Assembly (NCBI RefSeq): GCF_008802355.1 | Contig: NZ_VZRA01000001.1 | Span: 1,640,502-1,701,635 of the forward strand | Length of the DNA: 61,134 nucleotides | Reading direction: 5' to 3' | Origin: Oryzomonas sagensis | Lineage (GTDB): Bacteria; Desulfobacterota; Desulfuromonadia; Geobacterales; Pseudopelobacteraceae | In this document: positions 35,241-44,585 of the stretch, piece after piece | Numbering within the stretch: the stretch's first letter is position 1 | Layout: each line of letters opens with the position of its first letter | Program-made: the position numbers and the translations under genes | The notes under the pieces: model-generated | Told to the model about the DNA's origin: nothing | Databases searched by the model: none | Seen by the model: only the letters and a program-made list of their open reading frames with translations

Positions 35241-36635
35241 TTACAGATAGTCGTCCTTCTTGAGTCCGTACTTCTTGATCTTGCGGTAGATGGTGACCAT
35301 GTTCATGCCCGCCTCGCGGGCCGCGGCGTCGATGTTGCCCCCATGTTTCTTCAGGAGGCCCGTGAGCAGGTCGGCCTCGAAACGTTCCAGGGCGGCGTTG
35401 AAGGGGAGCTCCCCCACCGTGGTTGCCGCCGCCGGGGGGATGCCGACCGGTTCGTGGCCGATCTCCACAAACTGGTCCAGGGTCTCGCGGGAGATAGACT
35501 CCTCGCCGACCATGGCCATACAGGCCTCGATCACGTTTTTCAACTGGCGGATGTTGCCGGGCCAGGCACAGGCGCACAGCGCCTGCATGGCCTCCTTGTC
35601 GAAACCTTTGACCAGCGTGTCGAACTTCTGATTTTGCAGGGTGATGAAGTGGGCCGCAAGGAGAGGGATGTCGTCGGTCCGCTCCCGTAGCGGCGGCAGA
35701 TGGATATTGACCACGTTCAGCCGGTAGTAGAGGTCTTCCCGGAAGGCCCCGCTTTTGACCGCTTCTTTCAGGTCGGAATTGGTGGCCGACAGCACCCGCA
35801 CATCCACCCGGGTGGGGGTGGTCTCCCCCAGGCGGTTGAATTCCTTTTCCTGCAAAAAGCGCAGCAGTGTCTTCTGCACGTTCATGGGCAGGTTGCCGAC
35901 CTCGTCCAGGAAGAGGGTGCCGCCGTCGGCCGCCTCCAGGAGGCCGTGCCGGTTCTCCTTGGCGCCGGTGAAGGCCCCCTTCTTGTAGCCGAACAGCTCG
36001 CTCTCCAAGAGGGTTTCGGGCAGGGCACCGCAGTTGATGGCGATGAACTTGCGCTCGCGCCGAGGCGAGTTGTAATGGATGGCCTGGGCGATCAACTCCT
36101 TGCCGGTGCCGGATTCTCCGGTAATCAACACCGAGGTGTCGCGCACCGCCACCTTCTCGACCCGTTCCAGCACGCTTTTCAAGCCGCCCGAAGCGCCGAT
36201 GATATTGTCGAAACAGAACTTGCCCTCCAGTTCGGCGCGCAGTTCCCGGTTTTCTTCCAGGAGCCGCGACTGTTGCAGGGCGTTCTTGACCCGGTAGATC
36301 AGCTCTTCCGGCTCGAACGGTTTGGTCAGCATGTCGTAGGCACCTTTGCGCAGGGCCTGGATCGACATGTCCACCGTGGCGTAGGCGGTGATCATGATCA
36401 CCGGGATGTCCTTTTCCCTCTCCTTGGCCTTCTGGAGTACCTCAAGCCCGCTCATGCCGGGCATCTTGATGTCGGTGATGAGCAGGTCCCAGGCCCCGGG
36501 ACGAAACTCTTCAAGCGCCTTGAGCGGCGACGTGTAGGCGCGGGCCAGGTAGCCGTTGTCCAGGAGCACCTGTTCCATCATGCGGCACAGGCCTTCTTCG
36601 TTGTCGATCAGGAGGATGCGTTTCTTGTCGGCCAT
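35241..36635 (-). CDS. NtrC-family sigma-54 response regulator
   Basis: A 464-residue regulator: receiver domain with phosphoacceptor Asp55 (LLITDIKMPG), AAA+ domain with Walker A GESGTGKE, the sigma-54 contact loop GAFTGA and Walker B GGTLFLDEVG, then a Fis-type helix-turn-helix (NIDAAAREAGMNMVTIYRKI). It activates sigma-54 promoters when phosphorylated. The sensor kinase at 36866-38821 is upstream on the same strand and is its likely partner; a repeat element lies between them. Confidence 0.95.
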   Translation of the reverse strand: MADKKRILLIDNEEGLCRMMEQVLLDNGYLARAYTSPLKALEEFRPGAWDLLITDIKMPGMSGLEVLQKAKEREKDIPVIMITAYATVDMSIQALRKGAYDMLTKPFEPEELIYRVKNALQQSRLLEENRELRAELEGKFCFDNIIGASGGLKSVLERVEKVAVRDTSVLITGESGTGKELIAQAIHYNSPRRERKFIAINCGALPETLLESELFGYKKGAFTGAKENRHGLLEAADGGTLFLDEVGNLPMNVQKTLLRFLQEKEFNRLGETTPTRVDVRVLSATNSDLKEAVKSGAFREDLYYRLNVVNIHLPPLRERTDDIPLLAAHFITLQNQKFDTLVKGFDKEAMQALCACAWPGNIRQLKNVIEACMAMVGEESISRETLDQFVEIGHEPVGIPPAAATTVGELPFNAALERFEADLLTGLLKKHGGNIDAAAREAGMNMVTIYRKIKKYGLKKDDYL

Positions 36636-36669
36636 CTTTACGTCGTTCCTTTGTTATGCCAGATACGAG

Positions 36670-36851
36670 AATCTGCCACGGAGACACAGAGACACAGAGA
36701 AAAAGCAAAAAACAAGGGTAAGCTGGATAGCCATGTAACGATTCAGCCAACAGTATGGGTTTAGGCTTTTTATCCCTTTCATCCTGTTCATCCCTGTAAA
36801 ATGGGTTCTGTCTTTGACGCTCTCTGTGTCTCTGAGTCTCTGTGGCAGATT
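36670..36851. mobile_element. MITE-like element with 31-bp terminal inverted repeats
   Basis: Arms 36670-36700 and 36821-36851 match as inverted repeats at 29 of 31 positions; their outer end is AATCTGCCAC and they carry the GAGACACAGAGACACAG run. The inner 120 bases hold no gene and include TTTCATCCTGTTCATCCCTG, which from memory is a common intergenic repeat in this group. The element fills the gap between the kinase gene and its regulator gene. Confidence 0.75.
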
Positions 36852-36865
36852 ATTTGTTTAGAAAT

Positions 36866-38821
36866 TTACAACTCGTCCCGCTCGATGGGCAGCGTTACGG
36901 TGACCGTGGTGCCCGTGTCCGGATCGCTTGCGATGCTGATCTCGCCGTGGTGCTGCTCGATGATCTGGCGGGTGATGGCCAGCCCCAGGCCGGTGCCGCG
37001 CTCCTTGGTGGTGTAGAACGGCTCGAAGATCTTCTCCAGATTTTCGGCCGGGATGCCGCAACCGCTGTCGCTGAATACCATGCGGACATGATCGGGGTCA
37101 ACCGCTTCGGAGCGGATGGTGAGGGTGCCGCCGTCCGGCATGGCGCCGCCTGCGTTCAGGATCAGGTTGATGGCCACCTGGCGCATCTGGTCGCCGTCCA
37201 GATGGACCTTGGGCAGATCGGGGGCAAACTCGGTCCGAATCACCACACCGCGCATGTCGGTGTGGTTGGCGGCGAAATCCGCAATCTGCGCCAGGAGGTC
37301 GTTCAGGTCAACCGGCTCCAGGCTCGGCCGGGGGGTCCGGGCATAGGAGAGCAGGTCCTGGACGATCTTCTTGCAGCGCTTGCTTTCACGCTTGATCTCG
37401 TGGATGTATTTGTAGTTCGGGTCGTCCTCGGCCATCTTGCCTTCCAGGTAACCGGCATAGCCAAGGATCACGCCCAGGGGGTTGTTGATCTCGTGGGCCA
37501 CTCCCGATGACAGGATGCCCAGGGAGGCCATCTTGCCGTGTTGGGCAAGGCTTGCCTCCATCTCCTTGTTGCGACGGATTATGTCGGTCATGCGGTTGAA
37601 CACCCCGGCCAGTTCGGCCAGTTCGTCCTCCCCTTCAACCACCATCTTTTCCTCAAGGTTACCCCGTTTGACGCGCCGTATGACATCGATCATATGGGTG
37701 ATGGGGCTGGTGATGATGGTCGAGGCCCGAAAGACCAGGACCACGGCGAATAGCCCCACCAGCAGGCTGAGGAGCACCATGCTGATCAGGATGCGGTCCT
37801 TGATCTTGTTGGCCTCGTGGTAAAACTCATCCTCATAGGAACCGACCGCCACGATCCAGTCCCAAGGCTTGAAATACTCGTAACGCACGATCTTCATGCG
37901 CGGTTCGCTGTTGCTGACATTCTGCCAGGGATAACGGATCCAGCCGCTCTTCTTCCCGCACATCTCGCGGATAAAGGGGAAGCCGCTGGAGTCGCGGGCA
38001 TCGAGAAAATTCCTGCCCTCCGAGTCGGGATGGATGGTGAAATTGCCTGTGCTGTCCATGCAGAAGATGTAGCCGGTGGAACCCACCTTCTTTGCCTTGA
38101 TCTTTTCCTTCAGTTCGGCAAAGGACTTGCGCTCGAAGGCCGCTTCGTCGTAGGTCTCTTCCAGATAGCCGCCGGTGGCGATGATCCAGTCCCATTCCCG
38201 GAAGTAACGGTAGGCGACGATCTTCTTGCGGGGATATTTGTCGCCCAGGACGGCGTTGCGCCAGGGGTAGATGATGAACAGCACCTCACCCGGCTTGGAG
38301 CGCCGGGCGGTTTCGCACATCTCGCGGATGAAGTAGCGTCCGTTTTCATCCTGTTCGTTGTAGACGTTCTCCCCTTCGCGGGCGATGTGCACCTTCAGGT
38401 CGCCGCGGCTGGTCATGGCATAGATGTAGCCGGTCTCCCCCACGTTGACCTTTTTCAGCGCGTCGCGCGCCTCCCGCTTGGCGGTGGTCAGGTCGAACCG
38501 CCCCTGTTTGTACTGCTTGTGTTCGGATTCGACCAGGTTATAGGAGAGGTTGGTGAGGGTTGCCAGTTCGCTGTTGAAGTTCTTGATCTTGTCCTGTTTG
38601 TAGACCTGGAACTGCTGGTAATGGGAATTGAGCAGGTCGATGGTAAAGGCGGTGATGTGCTGCAGGTCGTCCTTGCTGGTCTGGGTGACCCCCAGGTACG
38701 CCTGATGGTTGGCAATAGAGCCGATGACCCCGGCAACGATAAAGATCGGGCCGATCACCAGCGGCAGTACCAGCGCCAATAACTTCCAGCGCAGCTTGAA
38801 TTTGCTGAGGAATTCCATCAT
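36866..38821 (-). CDS. Cache-domain sensor histidine kinase
   Basis: A 651-residue kinase. Membrane helix 1 (LLALVLPLVIGPIFIVAGVIGS) and helix 2 (ILISMVLLSLLVGLFAVVLVF) enclose a periplasmic region of about 330 residues holding two similar Cache domains (VGETGYIYAMTSRGDLKVH and VGSTGYIFCMDSTGNFTIH). HAMP, the H-box SSGVAHEINNPLGVILG and an HATPase with DSGCGIPAENLEKIF and GTGLGLAI follow. An open frame runs to 40564 but overlaps other genes; ATG 38821 puts helix 1 first and has AAAGG near it. Partner: the NtrC-type regulator at 35241-36635. Confidence 0.92.
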   Translation of the reverse strand: MMEFLSKFKLRWKLLALVLPLVIGPIFIVAGVIGSIANHQAYLGVTQTSKDDLQHITAFTIDLLNSHYQQFQVYKQDKIKNFNSELATLTNLSYNLVESEHKQYKQGRFDLTTAKREARDALKKVNVGETGYIYAMTSRGDLKVHIAREGENVYNEQDENGRYFIREMCETARRSKPGEVLFIIYPWRNAVLGDKYPRKKIVAYRYFREWDWIIATGGYLEETYDEAAFERKSFAELKEKIKAKKVGSTGYIFCMDSTGNFTIHPDSEGRNFLDARDSSGFPFIREMCGKKSGWIRYPWQNVSNSEPRMKIVRYEYFKPWDWIVAVGSYEDEFYHEANKIKDRILISMVLLSLLVGLFAVVLVFRASTIITSPITHMIDVIRRVKRGNLEEKMVVEGEDELAELAGVFNRMTDIIRRNKEMEASLAQHGKMASLGILSSGVAHEINNPLGVILGYAGYLEGKMAEDDPNYKYIHEIKRESKRCKKIVQDLLSYARTPRPSLEPVDLNDLLAQIADFAANHTDMRGVVIRTEFAPDLPKVHLDGDQMRQVAINLILNAGGAMPDGGTLTIRSEAVDPDHVRMVFSDSGCGIPAENLEKIFEPFYTTKERGTGLGLAITRQIIEQHHGEISIASDPDTGTTVTVTLPIERDEL

Positions 38822-38896
38822 CACGCCTTTAAAGGTGTATACGGCATCCGCTTCCATGATATAATCGAAACCCGCCGGTAAATCAAGCGATGATGC

Positions 38897-38924
38897 TTGA
38901 GATATCATTTGTTTATGATATAGT
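38897..38924 (+). promoter_or_regulatory. Promoter with operator-like inverted repeat
   Basis: TTGAGA (38897-38902), 16 bases, TATAGT (38919-38924) forms a promoter for the regulator-kinase gene at 38978. The perfect inverted repeat ATATCAT (38902-38908) / ATGATAT (38915-38921) fills the spacer, an ideal place for a repressor in this divergent region. Confidence 0.5.
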
Positions 38925-38977
38925 CCCGCGTGAAAAATTACTATCGTCCAATTAAACCGACCTGTTCGTAGAGAAAT

Positions 38978-40606
38978 ATGCCTGAACCCATAATGACAAT
39001 ACTCGTCATTGATGACGAACCGATGGTCCGCGAGTCGCTTGCCAGCTGTCTCGAAGACCAGGGCTATGCCGTGCTCCTGGCTCCCGACGGCCGCGAGGGG
39101 GTCGAAATCTGTTGCCGGCAGCGGCCATCCTTGGTCTTTACCGATCTCCGCATGCCGGTCATGGATGGTTTCGAGGTGGTGGAGCGGCTGACGCGGGAAT
39201 TCCCCGAGATTCCGACCATCGCAATGTCCGGCGTGGGAAACGTCGATGAAGCCATCCGAGCCATACACCTTGGCGCCTGGGCATATATCACCAAGCCGGT
39301 CACGAACCTGGATGAAATCACGATCACCATCGCGCGCGTGCTTGAACGTGCCCGCCTGGTACGGGAAAACCTGGAATACCGCCACCGCCTCGAACAACTC
39401 GTGGAGGAACGGACCCGGCAACTCAAGGAAAGCGAGCAGCGTTTTTATCAATTCTTTTTTCAACATGATGACGCCATCATCCTGTGTCGGCTCCCGGAGC
39501 TGGTCATCCTCGATGCGAACCCTGCCTCGTCCAAGCTGTTCGGATACCCCTCCCAGGAGATACTTGACCGAAAGTTCCCGCTCTTCTTCGCAACGGCGGA
39601 ACAGGGGGATGTCATAGCGGGCCTGACGCATCTGACCGGAGAATCGTTTTTTCTGAGGGAGCACCTCCCGGCAAAAGACTGCGCAGGTGCGGAATTGATC
39701 GTATCCCTGAAAGCGTGGTCCATAACCCTCGGCAATGAGACCGTGCTCTACTGCTCGTTGCGTAATGCAACCGAAAAAATCATGCTCGAAAAGCGGTTGC
39801 AGGACTCCCAGACGCGCCTGATCCAGGCGCACAAACTGGCATCCATCGGCATGCTGGCCTCGGGGATCGCCCACGAGATAAATAACCCCAACAACCTGAT
39901 CGCTTTCAATACCGACCTGTTGGCCGAGGTCTGGCGAGACTCCCTGCCGGTCCTTGCCGATTACTCCCGAGTCCATCCCGGTTTTACCCTGGGGGGACTT
40001 CCTTTCGGGGAGGTCCCCGCCACAGCCGACCGTCTCTTCAAAGGCCTTGCCGACGGTTCCCGCCGCATCGACGCCATTGTGGGGCAGCTTAAACAATACT
40101 CCCGTCCCTGTGCGGCGGGGGGCGCAGGAGGGTGCGACATCAACCGGGCGGTCACCAGTGCCGTTACGCTGCTGGATCATCAAATAAAGCGCCTGACCGA
40201 CCGGTTCGAGCTCGAGCTGGCTCCCAATCTCCCCCCGGTGCGCGGATTTTCGCAACAGATCGAACAGGTTCTGATCAATCTGATCAGCAATGCCCTGCAG
40301 GCCCTGTCGGGACGCGAACGGGGGATCGTGGTCAGTACGGCCGGGGATGGGGATCGCGGCGGGGGGATGATAACCATTGCCGACGAGGGGGTGGGGATGA
40401 CCCGCGAAACCCTCGCGCGCCTCACGGAACCGTTTTTTTCCACCAGACACGAGTTCGGCGGAACCGGGCTGGGACTCTCCATAAGCGACTCGATCCTGAG
40501 GGAGCTCGGTGGTACCCTGCGTTTCGAGAGTGAAGAGGGAAAGGGCACCCGCGCCATCATCCATTTACCGCCCTGCGTCGTGCAGGGGCAGGGGGCAATC
40601 CCATGA
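38978..40606 (+). CDS. Hybrid response regulator / PAS / histidine kinase
   Basis: A 542-residue cytoplasmic signalling protein. The N-terminal receiver domain has Asp56 (LVFTDLRMPV). A coiled coil (about 125-155) leads to a PAS-like domain (QFFFQHDDAIILCR), then the H-box ASGIAHEINNPNNLIAFN and an HATPase ending DEGVGMTRETLARL and GGTGLGLSI. A receiver placed before a kinase usually means input from another kinase. It diverges from the Cache kinase and overlaps the next regulator by four bases, so the two are a coupled pair. Confidence 0.92.
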   Translation: MPEPIMTILVIDDEPMVRESLASCLEDQGYAVLLAPDGREGVEICCRQRPSLVFTDLRMPVMDGFEVVERLTREFPEIPTIAMSGVGNVDEAIRAIHLGAWAYITKPVTNLDEITITIARVLERARLVRENLEYRHRLEQLVEERTRQLKESEQRFYQFFFQHDDAIILCRLPELVILDANPASSKLFGYPSQEILDRKFPLFFATAEQGDVIAGLTHLTGESFFLREHLPAKDCAGAELIVSLKAWSITLGNETVLYCSLRNATEKIMLEKRLQDSQTRLIQAHKLASIGMLASGIAHEINNPNNLIAFNTDLLAEVWRDSLPVLADYSRVHPGFTLGGLPFGEVPATADRLFKGLADGSRRIDAIVGQLKQYSRPCAAGGAGGCDINRAVTSAVTLLDHQIKRLTDRFELELAPNLPPVRGFSQQIEQVLINLISNALQALSGRERGIVVSTAGDGDRGGGMITIADEGVGMTRETLARLTEPFFSTRHEFGGTGLGLSISDSILRELGGTLRFESEEGKGTRAIIHLPPCVVQGQGAIP

Positions 40607-42012
40607 AAACTCCCGCCGAGGAACCTGCCATACTCCTGGTCGACGACGAAGAGGAGCTTCTGTTCAGCACCCGCCTGATCCTGCGCCGGGAAGGTTTTGC
40701 CAATGTCCTGACCCAGTCGGACAGCCGCCTGGTGGCGGCCATGCTCGACGCGCAACCGGTCGCCGTGTTGGTATTGGATATGACCATGCCCCATCTTTCC
40801 GGCCTTGATCTGCTCCGGCGGGTGAAGGAAACCCATCCGGGATTGCCGGTCGTGATGATGACGGCCGTCAATGACGTGGATACCGCGGTGACCTGCATGC
40901 AGGCCGGGGCGGACAACTACCTGGTCAAGCCGGTGGATCGCACCAGGCTGATCGCCACGGTCGGGACCTGCTACGACCTTGGCCGTACCCGCACGGAGCT
41001 GGATCGCCTGCGCCGCCAGCTGTCCGAAGGACAGCTGGAGAATGAGGCGGTTTTCCGCGACATCATCACGGCGTCGCCCCGCATGCGCAGCATTTTTTTC
41101 TATCTCGAGTCGGTGGCCCCTTCGCGCCAGCCGGTGCTGATTACCGGCGAAACCGGCACCGGCAAGGAGTTGGTCGCCCGCGCCATCCATGCCCTGAGCG
41201 GGGGAGGAGGGCCGTTTGTCGCTGTCAACCTGGCCGGCCTGGACGACACCATGTTCAGCGATACGCTTTTCGGCCACCAGCGGGGGGCCTTTACCGGCGC
41301 GGACCGGGCGCGGGAGGGGCTGGTCTGCCGGGCTGAGGCGGGAACGCTCTTTCTGGACGAGATCGGCGACCTGTCCCCCTCGTCCCAGGTCAAACTGCTG
41401 CGCTTGGTGCAAGAAGGGGAGTACCTGCCTTTGGGGGCCGATACGCCCCGCACCTGCGCGGCCCGGATTGTCGTTGCCACCCATGTTGATCTGAAGGCCG
41501 GCATGGAATCGGGCCGTTTTCGCTCCGACCTCTATTACCGCCTCTGCGCCCATCATGTGGCGCTTCCCCCCCTGCGGGAGCGGCCGGAGGATATCCCGCT
41601 CCTGCTGGAACATTTCCTCGATAATGCCGCCCGGATGCTCAACAAGGCTCGTCCGTCCGCCCCCCAGGAGTTGAGCCGCTATTTGGCCGCATATCGTTTC
41701 CCGGGCAATATCCGCGAACTTGAGGCCCTGGTACGGGATGCCGTGGCCCGGCACCCGGGCGGTATCCTCTCCCTGGAACCCTTTCTGGCCGCCATAAGCG
41801 GCGATCTTGCCCTTCCGCGGGATGAAGCGTCAAACGGGGAGCGCTGCCATACCTGTCTTTTAAAGGACCGTTTTCCCACGTTGAAGGGCGCCGAAGAATA
41901 CCTGATAGCCGAAGCGTTGCGGCTGGCCGGCGGTAATCAGCGCCTGGCCGCCTCCTATCTCGGAATTACCCGCCAGGCCCTCAACAAACGCCTCTCCCGA
42001 TCACCTGCGTAG
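40603..42012 (+). CDS. NtrC-family sigma-54 response regulator
   Basis: A 469-residue regulator. Receiver Asp59 (VLVLDMTMPH), AAA+ domain with GETGTGKE, the intact GAFTGA loop (HQRGAFTGADRA), GTLFLDEIGD, and a C-terminal Fis-type helix-turn-helix (GNQRLAASYLGITRQALNKR). Coupled to the hybrid kinase through a four-base overlap. The chemoreceptor downstream has a sigma-54 promoter with an upstream inverted repeat, so it is a likely target. Confidence 0.95.
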   Translation: MKTPAEEPAILLVDDEEELLFSTRLILRREGFANVLTQSDSRLVAAMLDAQPVAVLVLDMTMPHLSGLDLLRRVKETHPGLPVVMMTAVNDVDTAVTCMQAGADNYLVKPVDRTRLIATVGTCYDLGRTRTELDRLRRQLSEGQLENEAVFRDIITASPRMRSIFFYLESVAPSRQPVLITGETGTGKELVARAIHALSGGGGPFVAVNLAGLDDTMFSDTLFGHQRGAFTGADRAREGLVCRAEAGTLFLDEIGDLSPSSQVKLLRLVQEGEYLPLGADTPRTCAARIVVATHVDLKAGMESGRFRSDLYYRLCAHHVALPPLRERPEDIPLLLEHFLDNAARMLNKARPSAPQELSRYLAAYRFPGNIRELEALVRDAVARHPGGILSLEPFLAAISGDLALPRDEASNGERCHTCLLKDRFPTLKGAEEYLIAEALRLAGGNQRLAASYLGITRQALNKRLSRSPA

Positions 42013-42051
42013 CCCTTTCCCACGCCGCCCGAGCACCCGTTGTTACCCCGG

Positions 42052-42081
42052 CGACAATTATTGCAGCAGCAATTTTTGTCG
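42052..42081. promoter_or_regulatory. Candidate upstream activator site
   Basis: CGACAATTATTGC (42052-42064) and GCAATTTTTGTCG (42069-42081) form an inverted repeat with 11 of 13 paired positions and a 4-base gap. It lies about 135-165 bases upstream of the -24 element, the usual distance for an NtrC-type activator. Confidence 0.55.
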
Positions 42082-42215
42082 TTCCCCGCAAACTCCCCTG
42101 TCTGCTGCGATCAACTCCGCTCTGCGGGCCGCCCTGTCAACTTGCGACGCAGGGGACGGCACGGCGGAGCCTTTATAATGCGTTGTAATGTTTAGCTAAA
42201 TCTGGTTCACCTCCT

Positions 42216-42231
42216 TGGCATGTGTCATGCT
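42216..42231 (+). promoter_or_regulatory. Sigma-54 promoter of the chemoreceptor gene
   Basis: TGGCATGTGTCATGCT: GG and GC are 10 bases apart and the frame agrees with TGGCACr-N4-TTGCw at most positions. Transcription would start near 42242, about 85 bases before ATG 42327. Confidence 0.7.
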
Positions 42232-42326
42232 TTTACCGGTGGAAGGGCAATGAATGGAAGCCGCAGAACATGTTCATTTTCGATGTTTGGTTGCCTATCA
42301 ACGAATGTGCGGGGGGAACTGCCACA

Positions 42327-43967
42327 ATGAAAAGCTACAAACACTGGGGAATCTTTTCCAAGATCATGAGCCTGTCGTTGCTGACCTGGGTGATGCTGGC
42401 TCTGGCGGCGACGTTTGCGCTGGTGCCGTATATCCGGGGACTGGTCATGGATGAGAAAAAGGATATGGTCCGCTTTCTGGTTGAGGAGGCGTCGACCGTC
42501 CTTGCCACCTATCAAAAGCAGGCCGAGGCGGGAATACTGACCCAGGAAGACGCCCGGAAACGGGCAGCCGCGGACATCAGGCAATTGCGCTACGACGGCA
42601 AGGAATACTTTTTCATCAGTGACCTCAACAATCGGCTGATAGCTCATCCGCTGCGCCCGGAAAACGAAGGCAAGGACATGAGTTCCTTCAAGGACGCCGA
42701 CGGTAAGTTTATGTACCAGGACTTCACCAAAGCGGCGTTGAGCGACAAAGGTGGCGGGTTTGTCAGTTATCGCCAGATCAAGCCAACGGCGAGCAAGCCG
42801 CTGCCGAAGCTCAGCTACACCAAGCTTTTTACCCCGTGGGGCTGGGTGGTGGGAACCGGCATCTACATCGATGGTGTGGACGAGGATATGCGGCATGTGC
42901 AGTTCGGCATCTGGACGGGCCTTCTGGTGATCCTGGGGCTCAGCGTCCTTGTGGCCGCTTTGGTTTCCCGCTCCATCACCCGGCCGGTCAAGGAGGTGGT
43001 GGAAACCATCAAGGACATCGCCCAGGGCGAGGGGGACCTGACCAAGCGCCTGCCGATCAGCGGTAACAACGAGATCGGCGAACTGAGTGAGTGGTTCAAC
43101 ACCTTTGTGAACAAGCTGCACGGGATCATCTCCCAGGTATCGGGCAGCGCCCTTCAACTCTCCTCGTCCGCCAACGAGCTGCAATCGACTTCAAAGGCGA
43201 TGTCGCAAAGCGTGGGGAATCTTTCGTCCCAATCCACCTCGCTGGCCACGGCCGGGGAAGAGATGTCGGCCACTTCCTCGGATATTGCCGGCAACTGCCA
43301 TCATGCAGCCGCCAATGCCGGCGGCGCTTCGGGCAAGGCTGCCGAGGGCGCCGAGGTTGTGAACCAGTCCATTGAGGTCATGCAGGCCATTGCCGAGCGT
43401 GTCAAGAACGCCGCCGATACGGTCGAGACGCTGGGCAACCGCTCCGACCAGATCGGCACGATCGTGGGCACCATCGAAGATATTGCCGACCAGACCAACC
43501 TGCTGGCCCTGAATGCCGCCATCGAGGCGGCCCGCGCGGGGGAGCAGGGCCGCGGTTTCGCCGTTGTGGCCGACGAGGTGCGCGCCCTTGCGGAGCGTAC
43601 GACCCGCGCCACCAAGGAAATCGGCGAGATGATCAAGGCGATCCAGAAGGAAACCCGGGAGGCGGTCCATACGATGGAGCAGAGTGTTGCCCAGGTTGAG
43701 CAGGGGAGCACCCATGCAGCCGACTCCGGCAGATCGTTGCAGGAGATCCTGGTAATCATCACTGATGTGACCGAACAAATCAGCCAGATCGCCACGGCTG
43801 CCGAAGAACAGACGGCCACGACCCGGGAGATCAGCCACAACGTACTGAGCCTGAATGAACTGGCGCACCATAACAGCGCCGCGATCCAGGAAACCGCTGC
43901 AACTGCCAACAATGTTTCGCAGCAGGCCGAGGAGTTGCAACGGCTCGTAAACCAGTTCAAGCTGTAG
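42327..43967 (+). CDS. Methyl-accepting chemotaxis protein with single Cache domain
   Basis: A 546-residue chemoreceptor. Helix 1 ([20 protein letters not shown]), a single Cache domain of about 150 residues ([35 protein letters not shown]), helix 2, HAMP, and a long signalling helix hairpin with the tip [20 protein letters not shown]. Small-molecule sensing in the periplasm is expected, passed to CheA. ATG 42327 has GGGGGGA ahead; the longer frame from 42222 would start upstream of the sigma-54 transcript. It is followed by a STAS-like gene and a broken cheW. Confidence 0.93.
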   Translation: MKSYKHWGIFSKIMSLSLLTWVMLALAATFALVPYIRGLVMDEKKDMVRFLVEEASTVLATYQKQAEAGILTQEDARKRAAADIRQLRYDGKEYFFISDLNNRLIAHPLRPENEGKDMSSFKDADGKFMYQDFTKAALSDKGGGFVSYRQIKPTASKPLPKLSYTKLFTPWGWVVGTGIYIDGVDEDMRHVQFGIWTGLLVILGLSVLVAALVSRSITRPVKEVVETIKDIAQGEGDLTKRLPISGNNEIGELSEWFNTFVNKLHGIISQVSGSALQLSSSANELQSTSKAMSQSVGNLSSQSTSLATAGEEMSATSSDIAGNCHHAAANAGGASGKAAEGAEVVNQSIEVMQAIAERVKNAADTVETLGNRSDQIGTIVGTIEDIADQTNLLALNAAIEAARAGEQGRGFAVVADEVRALAERTTRATKEIGEMIKAIQKETREAVHTMEQSVAQVEQGSTHAADSGRSLQEILVIITDVTEQISQIATAAEEQTATTREISHNVLSLNELAHHNSAAIQETAATANNVSQQAEELQRLVNQFKL

Positions 43968-43983
43968 CACCGGTCCATCCATA

Positions 43984-44322
43984 ATGCGAGCCCATCTGAA
44001 CGAAGGTAAGGTTTGTCAAGTATCGCTGGAAGGCGAATGGACCGTTAATTCGGTTGCCGACCGGATCCCCTGGATCGCCCGGCAATCCCATCTGATTTCG
44101 GAGCAGGCCTTGCGCTTCAGCGAATTCTGTCCCGGTGTCAGGATAACCACCGAGATCGACCTGCGGGGCATCACGGCCCTGGACGAAAGTGGTCGCCGGA
44201 TGTTGGCGATATGGCTGGGGCACCTTGACCATCGGGGGTTTAACCCGGTGATCAGGCCCGCGAATAGGGGCTTCTTCCGGGATGTGGAGTGGAAATCCAC
44301 GCCGTCTGCCGCCGACGATTGA
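43984..44322 (+). CDS. STAS-like protein
   Basis: A 112-residue protein starting 16 bases after the chemoreceptor. VCQVSLEGEWTVNSVADRIP and ITTEIDLRGITALDESGRRM follow the beta-alpha plan of STAS domains (SpoIIAA-like), where a Ser or Asp near ITALDESG is the usual phosphorylation site. Such proteins act as switch partners. The link to chemotaxis is only inferred from its place in the operon. The Shine-Dalgarno is weak. Confidence 0.6.
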   Translation: MRAHLNEGKVCQVSLEGEWTVNSVADRIPWIARQSHLISEQALRFSEFCPGVRITTEIDLRGITALDESGRRMLAIWLGHLDHRGFNPVIRPANRGFFRDVEWKSTPSAADD

Positions 44323-44420
44323 ATTTGGGCAGGTAGATGAGCCTACGAAGGAGGCCGGCAGACGAGTAAGCAGCCCTTGTCAAGGCAGCGGGAAGTGCAG
44401 ACGGCGGTCGTGGTGGTGAA

Positions 44421-44585
44421 ATGACCCAACCGGTGAGTTTTCTGCTCAGTAACGAAGAGTATGGCGTTGAGGTCTTGAAGGTCCGCGGGGTCATCCGCAT
44501 GCCCGACATCACCAGGATACCCACTACGCCGGACTACGTGGATGGCATCATCAACCTGCCCGGTACGGGCTCCATCCCACCGTAG
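44421..44585 (+). pseudogene. Truncated cheW remnant
   Basis: A 54-codon frame begins MTQPVSFLLSNEEYGVEVLK and continues RMPDITRIPTTPDYVDGIINL, a clear CheW N-terminus. After INL it changes to PGTGSIPP and stops at 44585, where a full CheW would have another 100 or so residues. The rest of cheW is not found in any frame downstream, so it is deleted or replaced, not just frameshifted. It probably arose from loss of a chemotaxis adaptor once made with the chemoreceptor. Confidence 0.8.

Larger units (their letters stand above)
42013..42326. other. Regulatory region before the chemoreceptor
   Basis: This 314-base gap holds no gene. It contains the inverted repeat at 42052-42081, the sigma-54 promoter at 42216-42231, and the Shine-Dalgarno GGGGGGA before ATG 42327. 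Confidence 0.7.

Noticed and set aside
38822-40564. N-terminal extension of the Cache kinase to 1232 residues
   Set aside because: The extension is antisense to the hybrid kinase gene. The kinase begins with its membrane helix at 38821.
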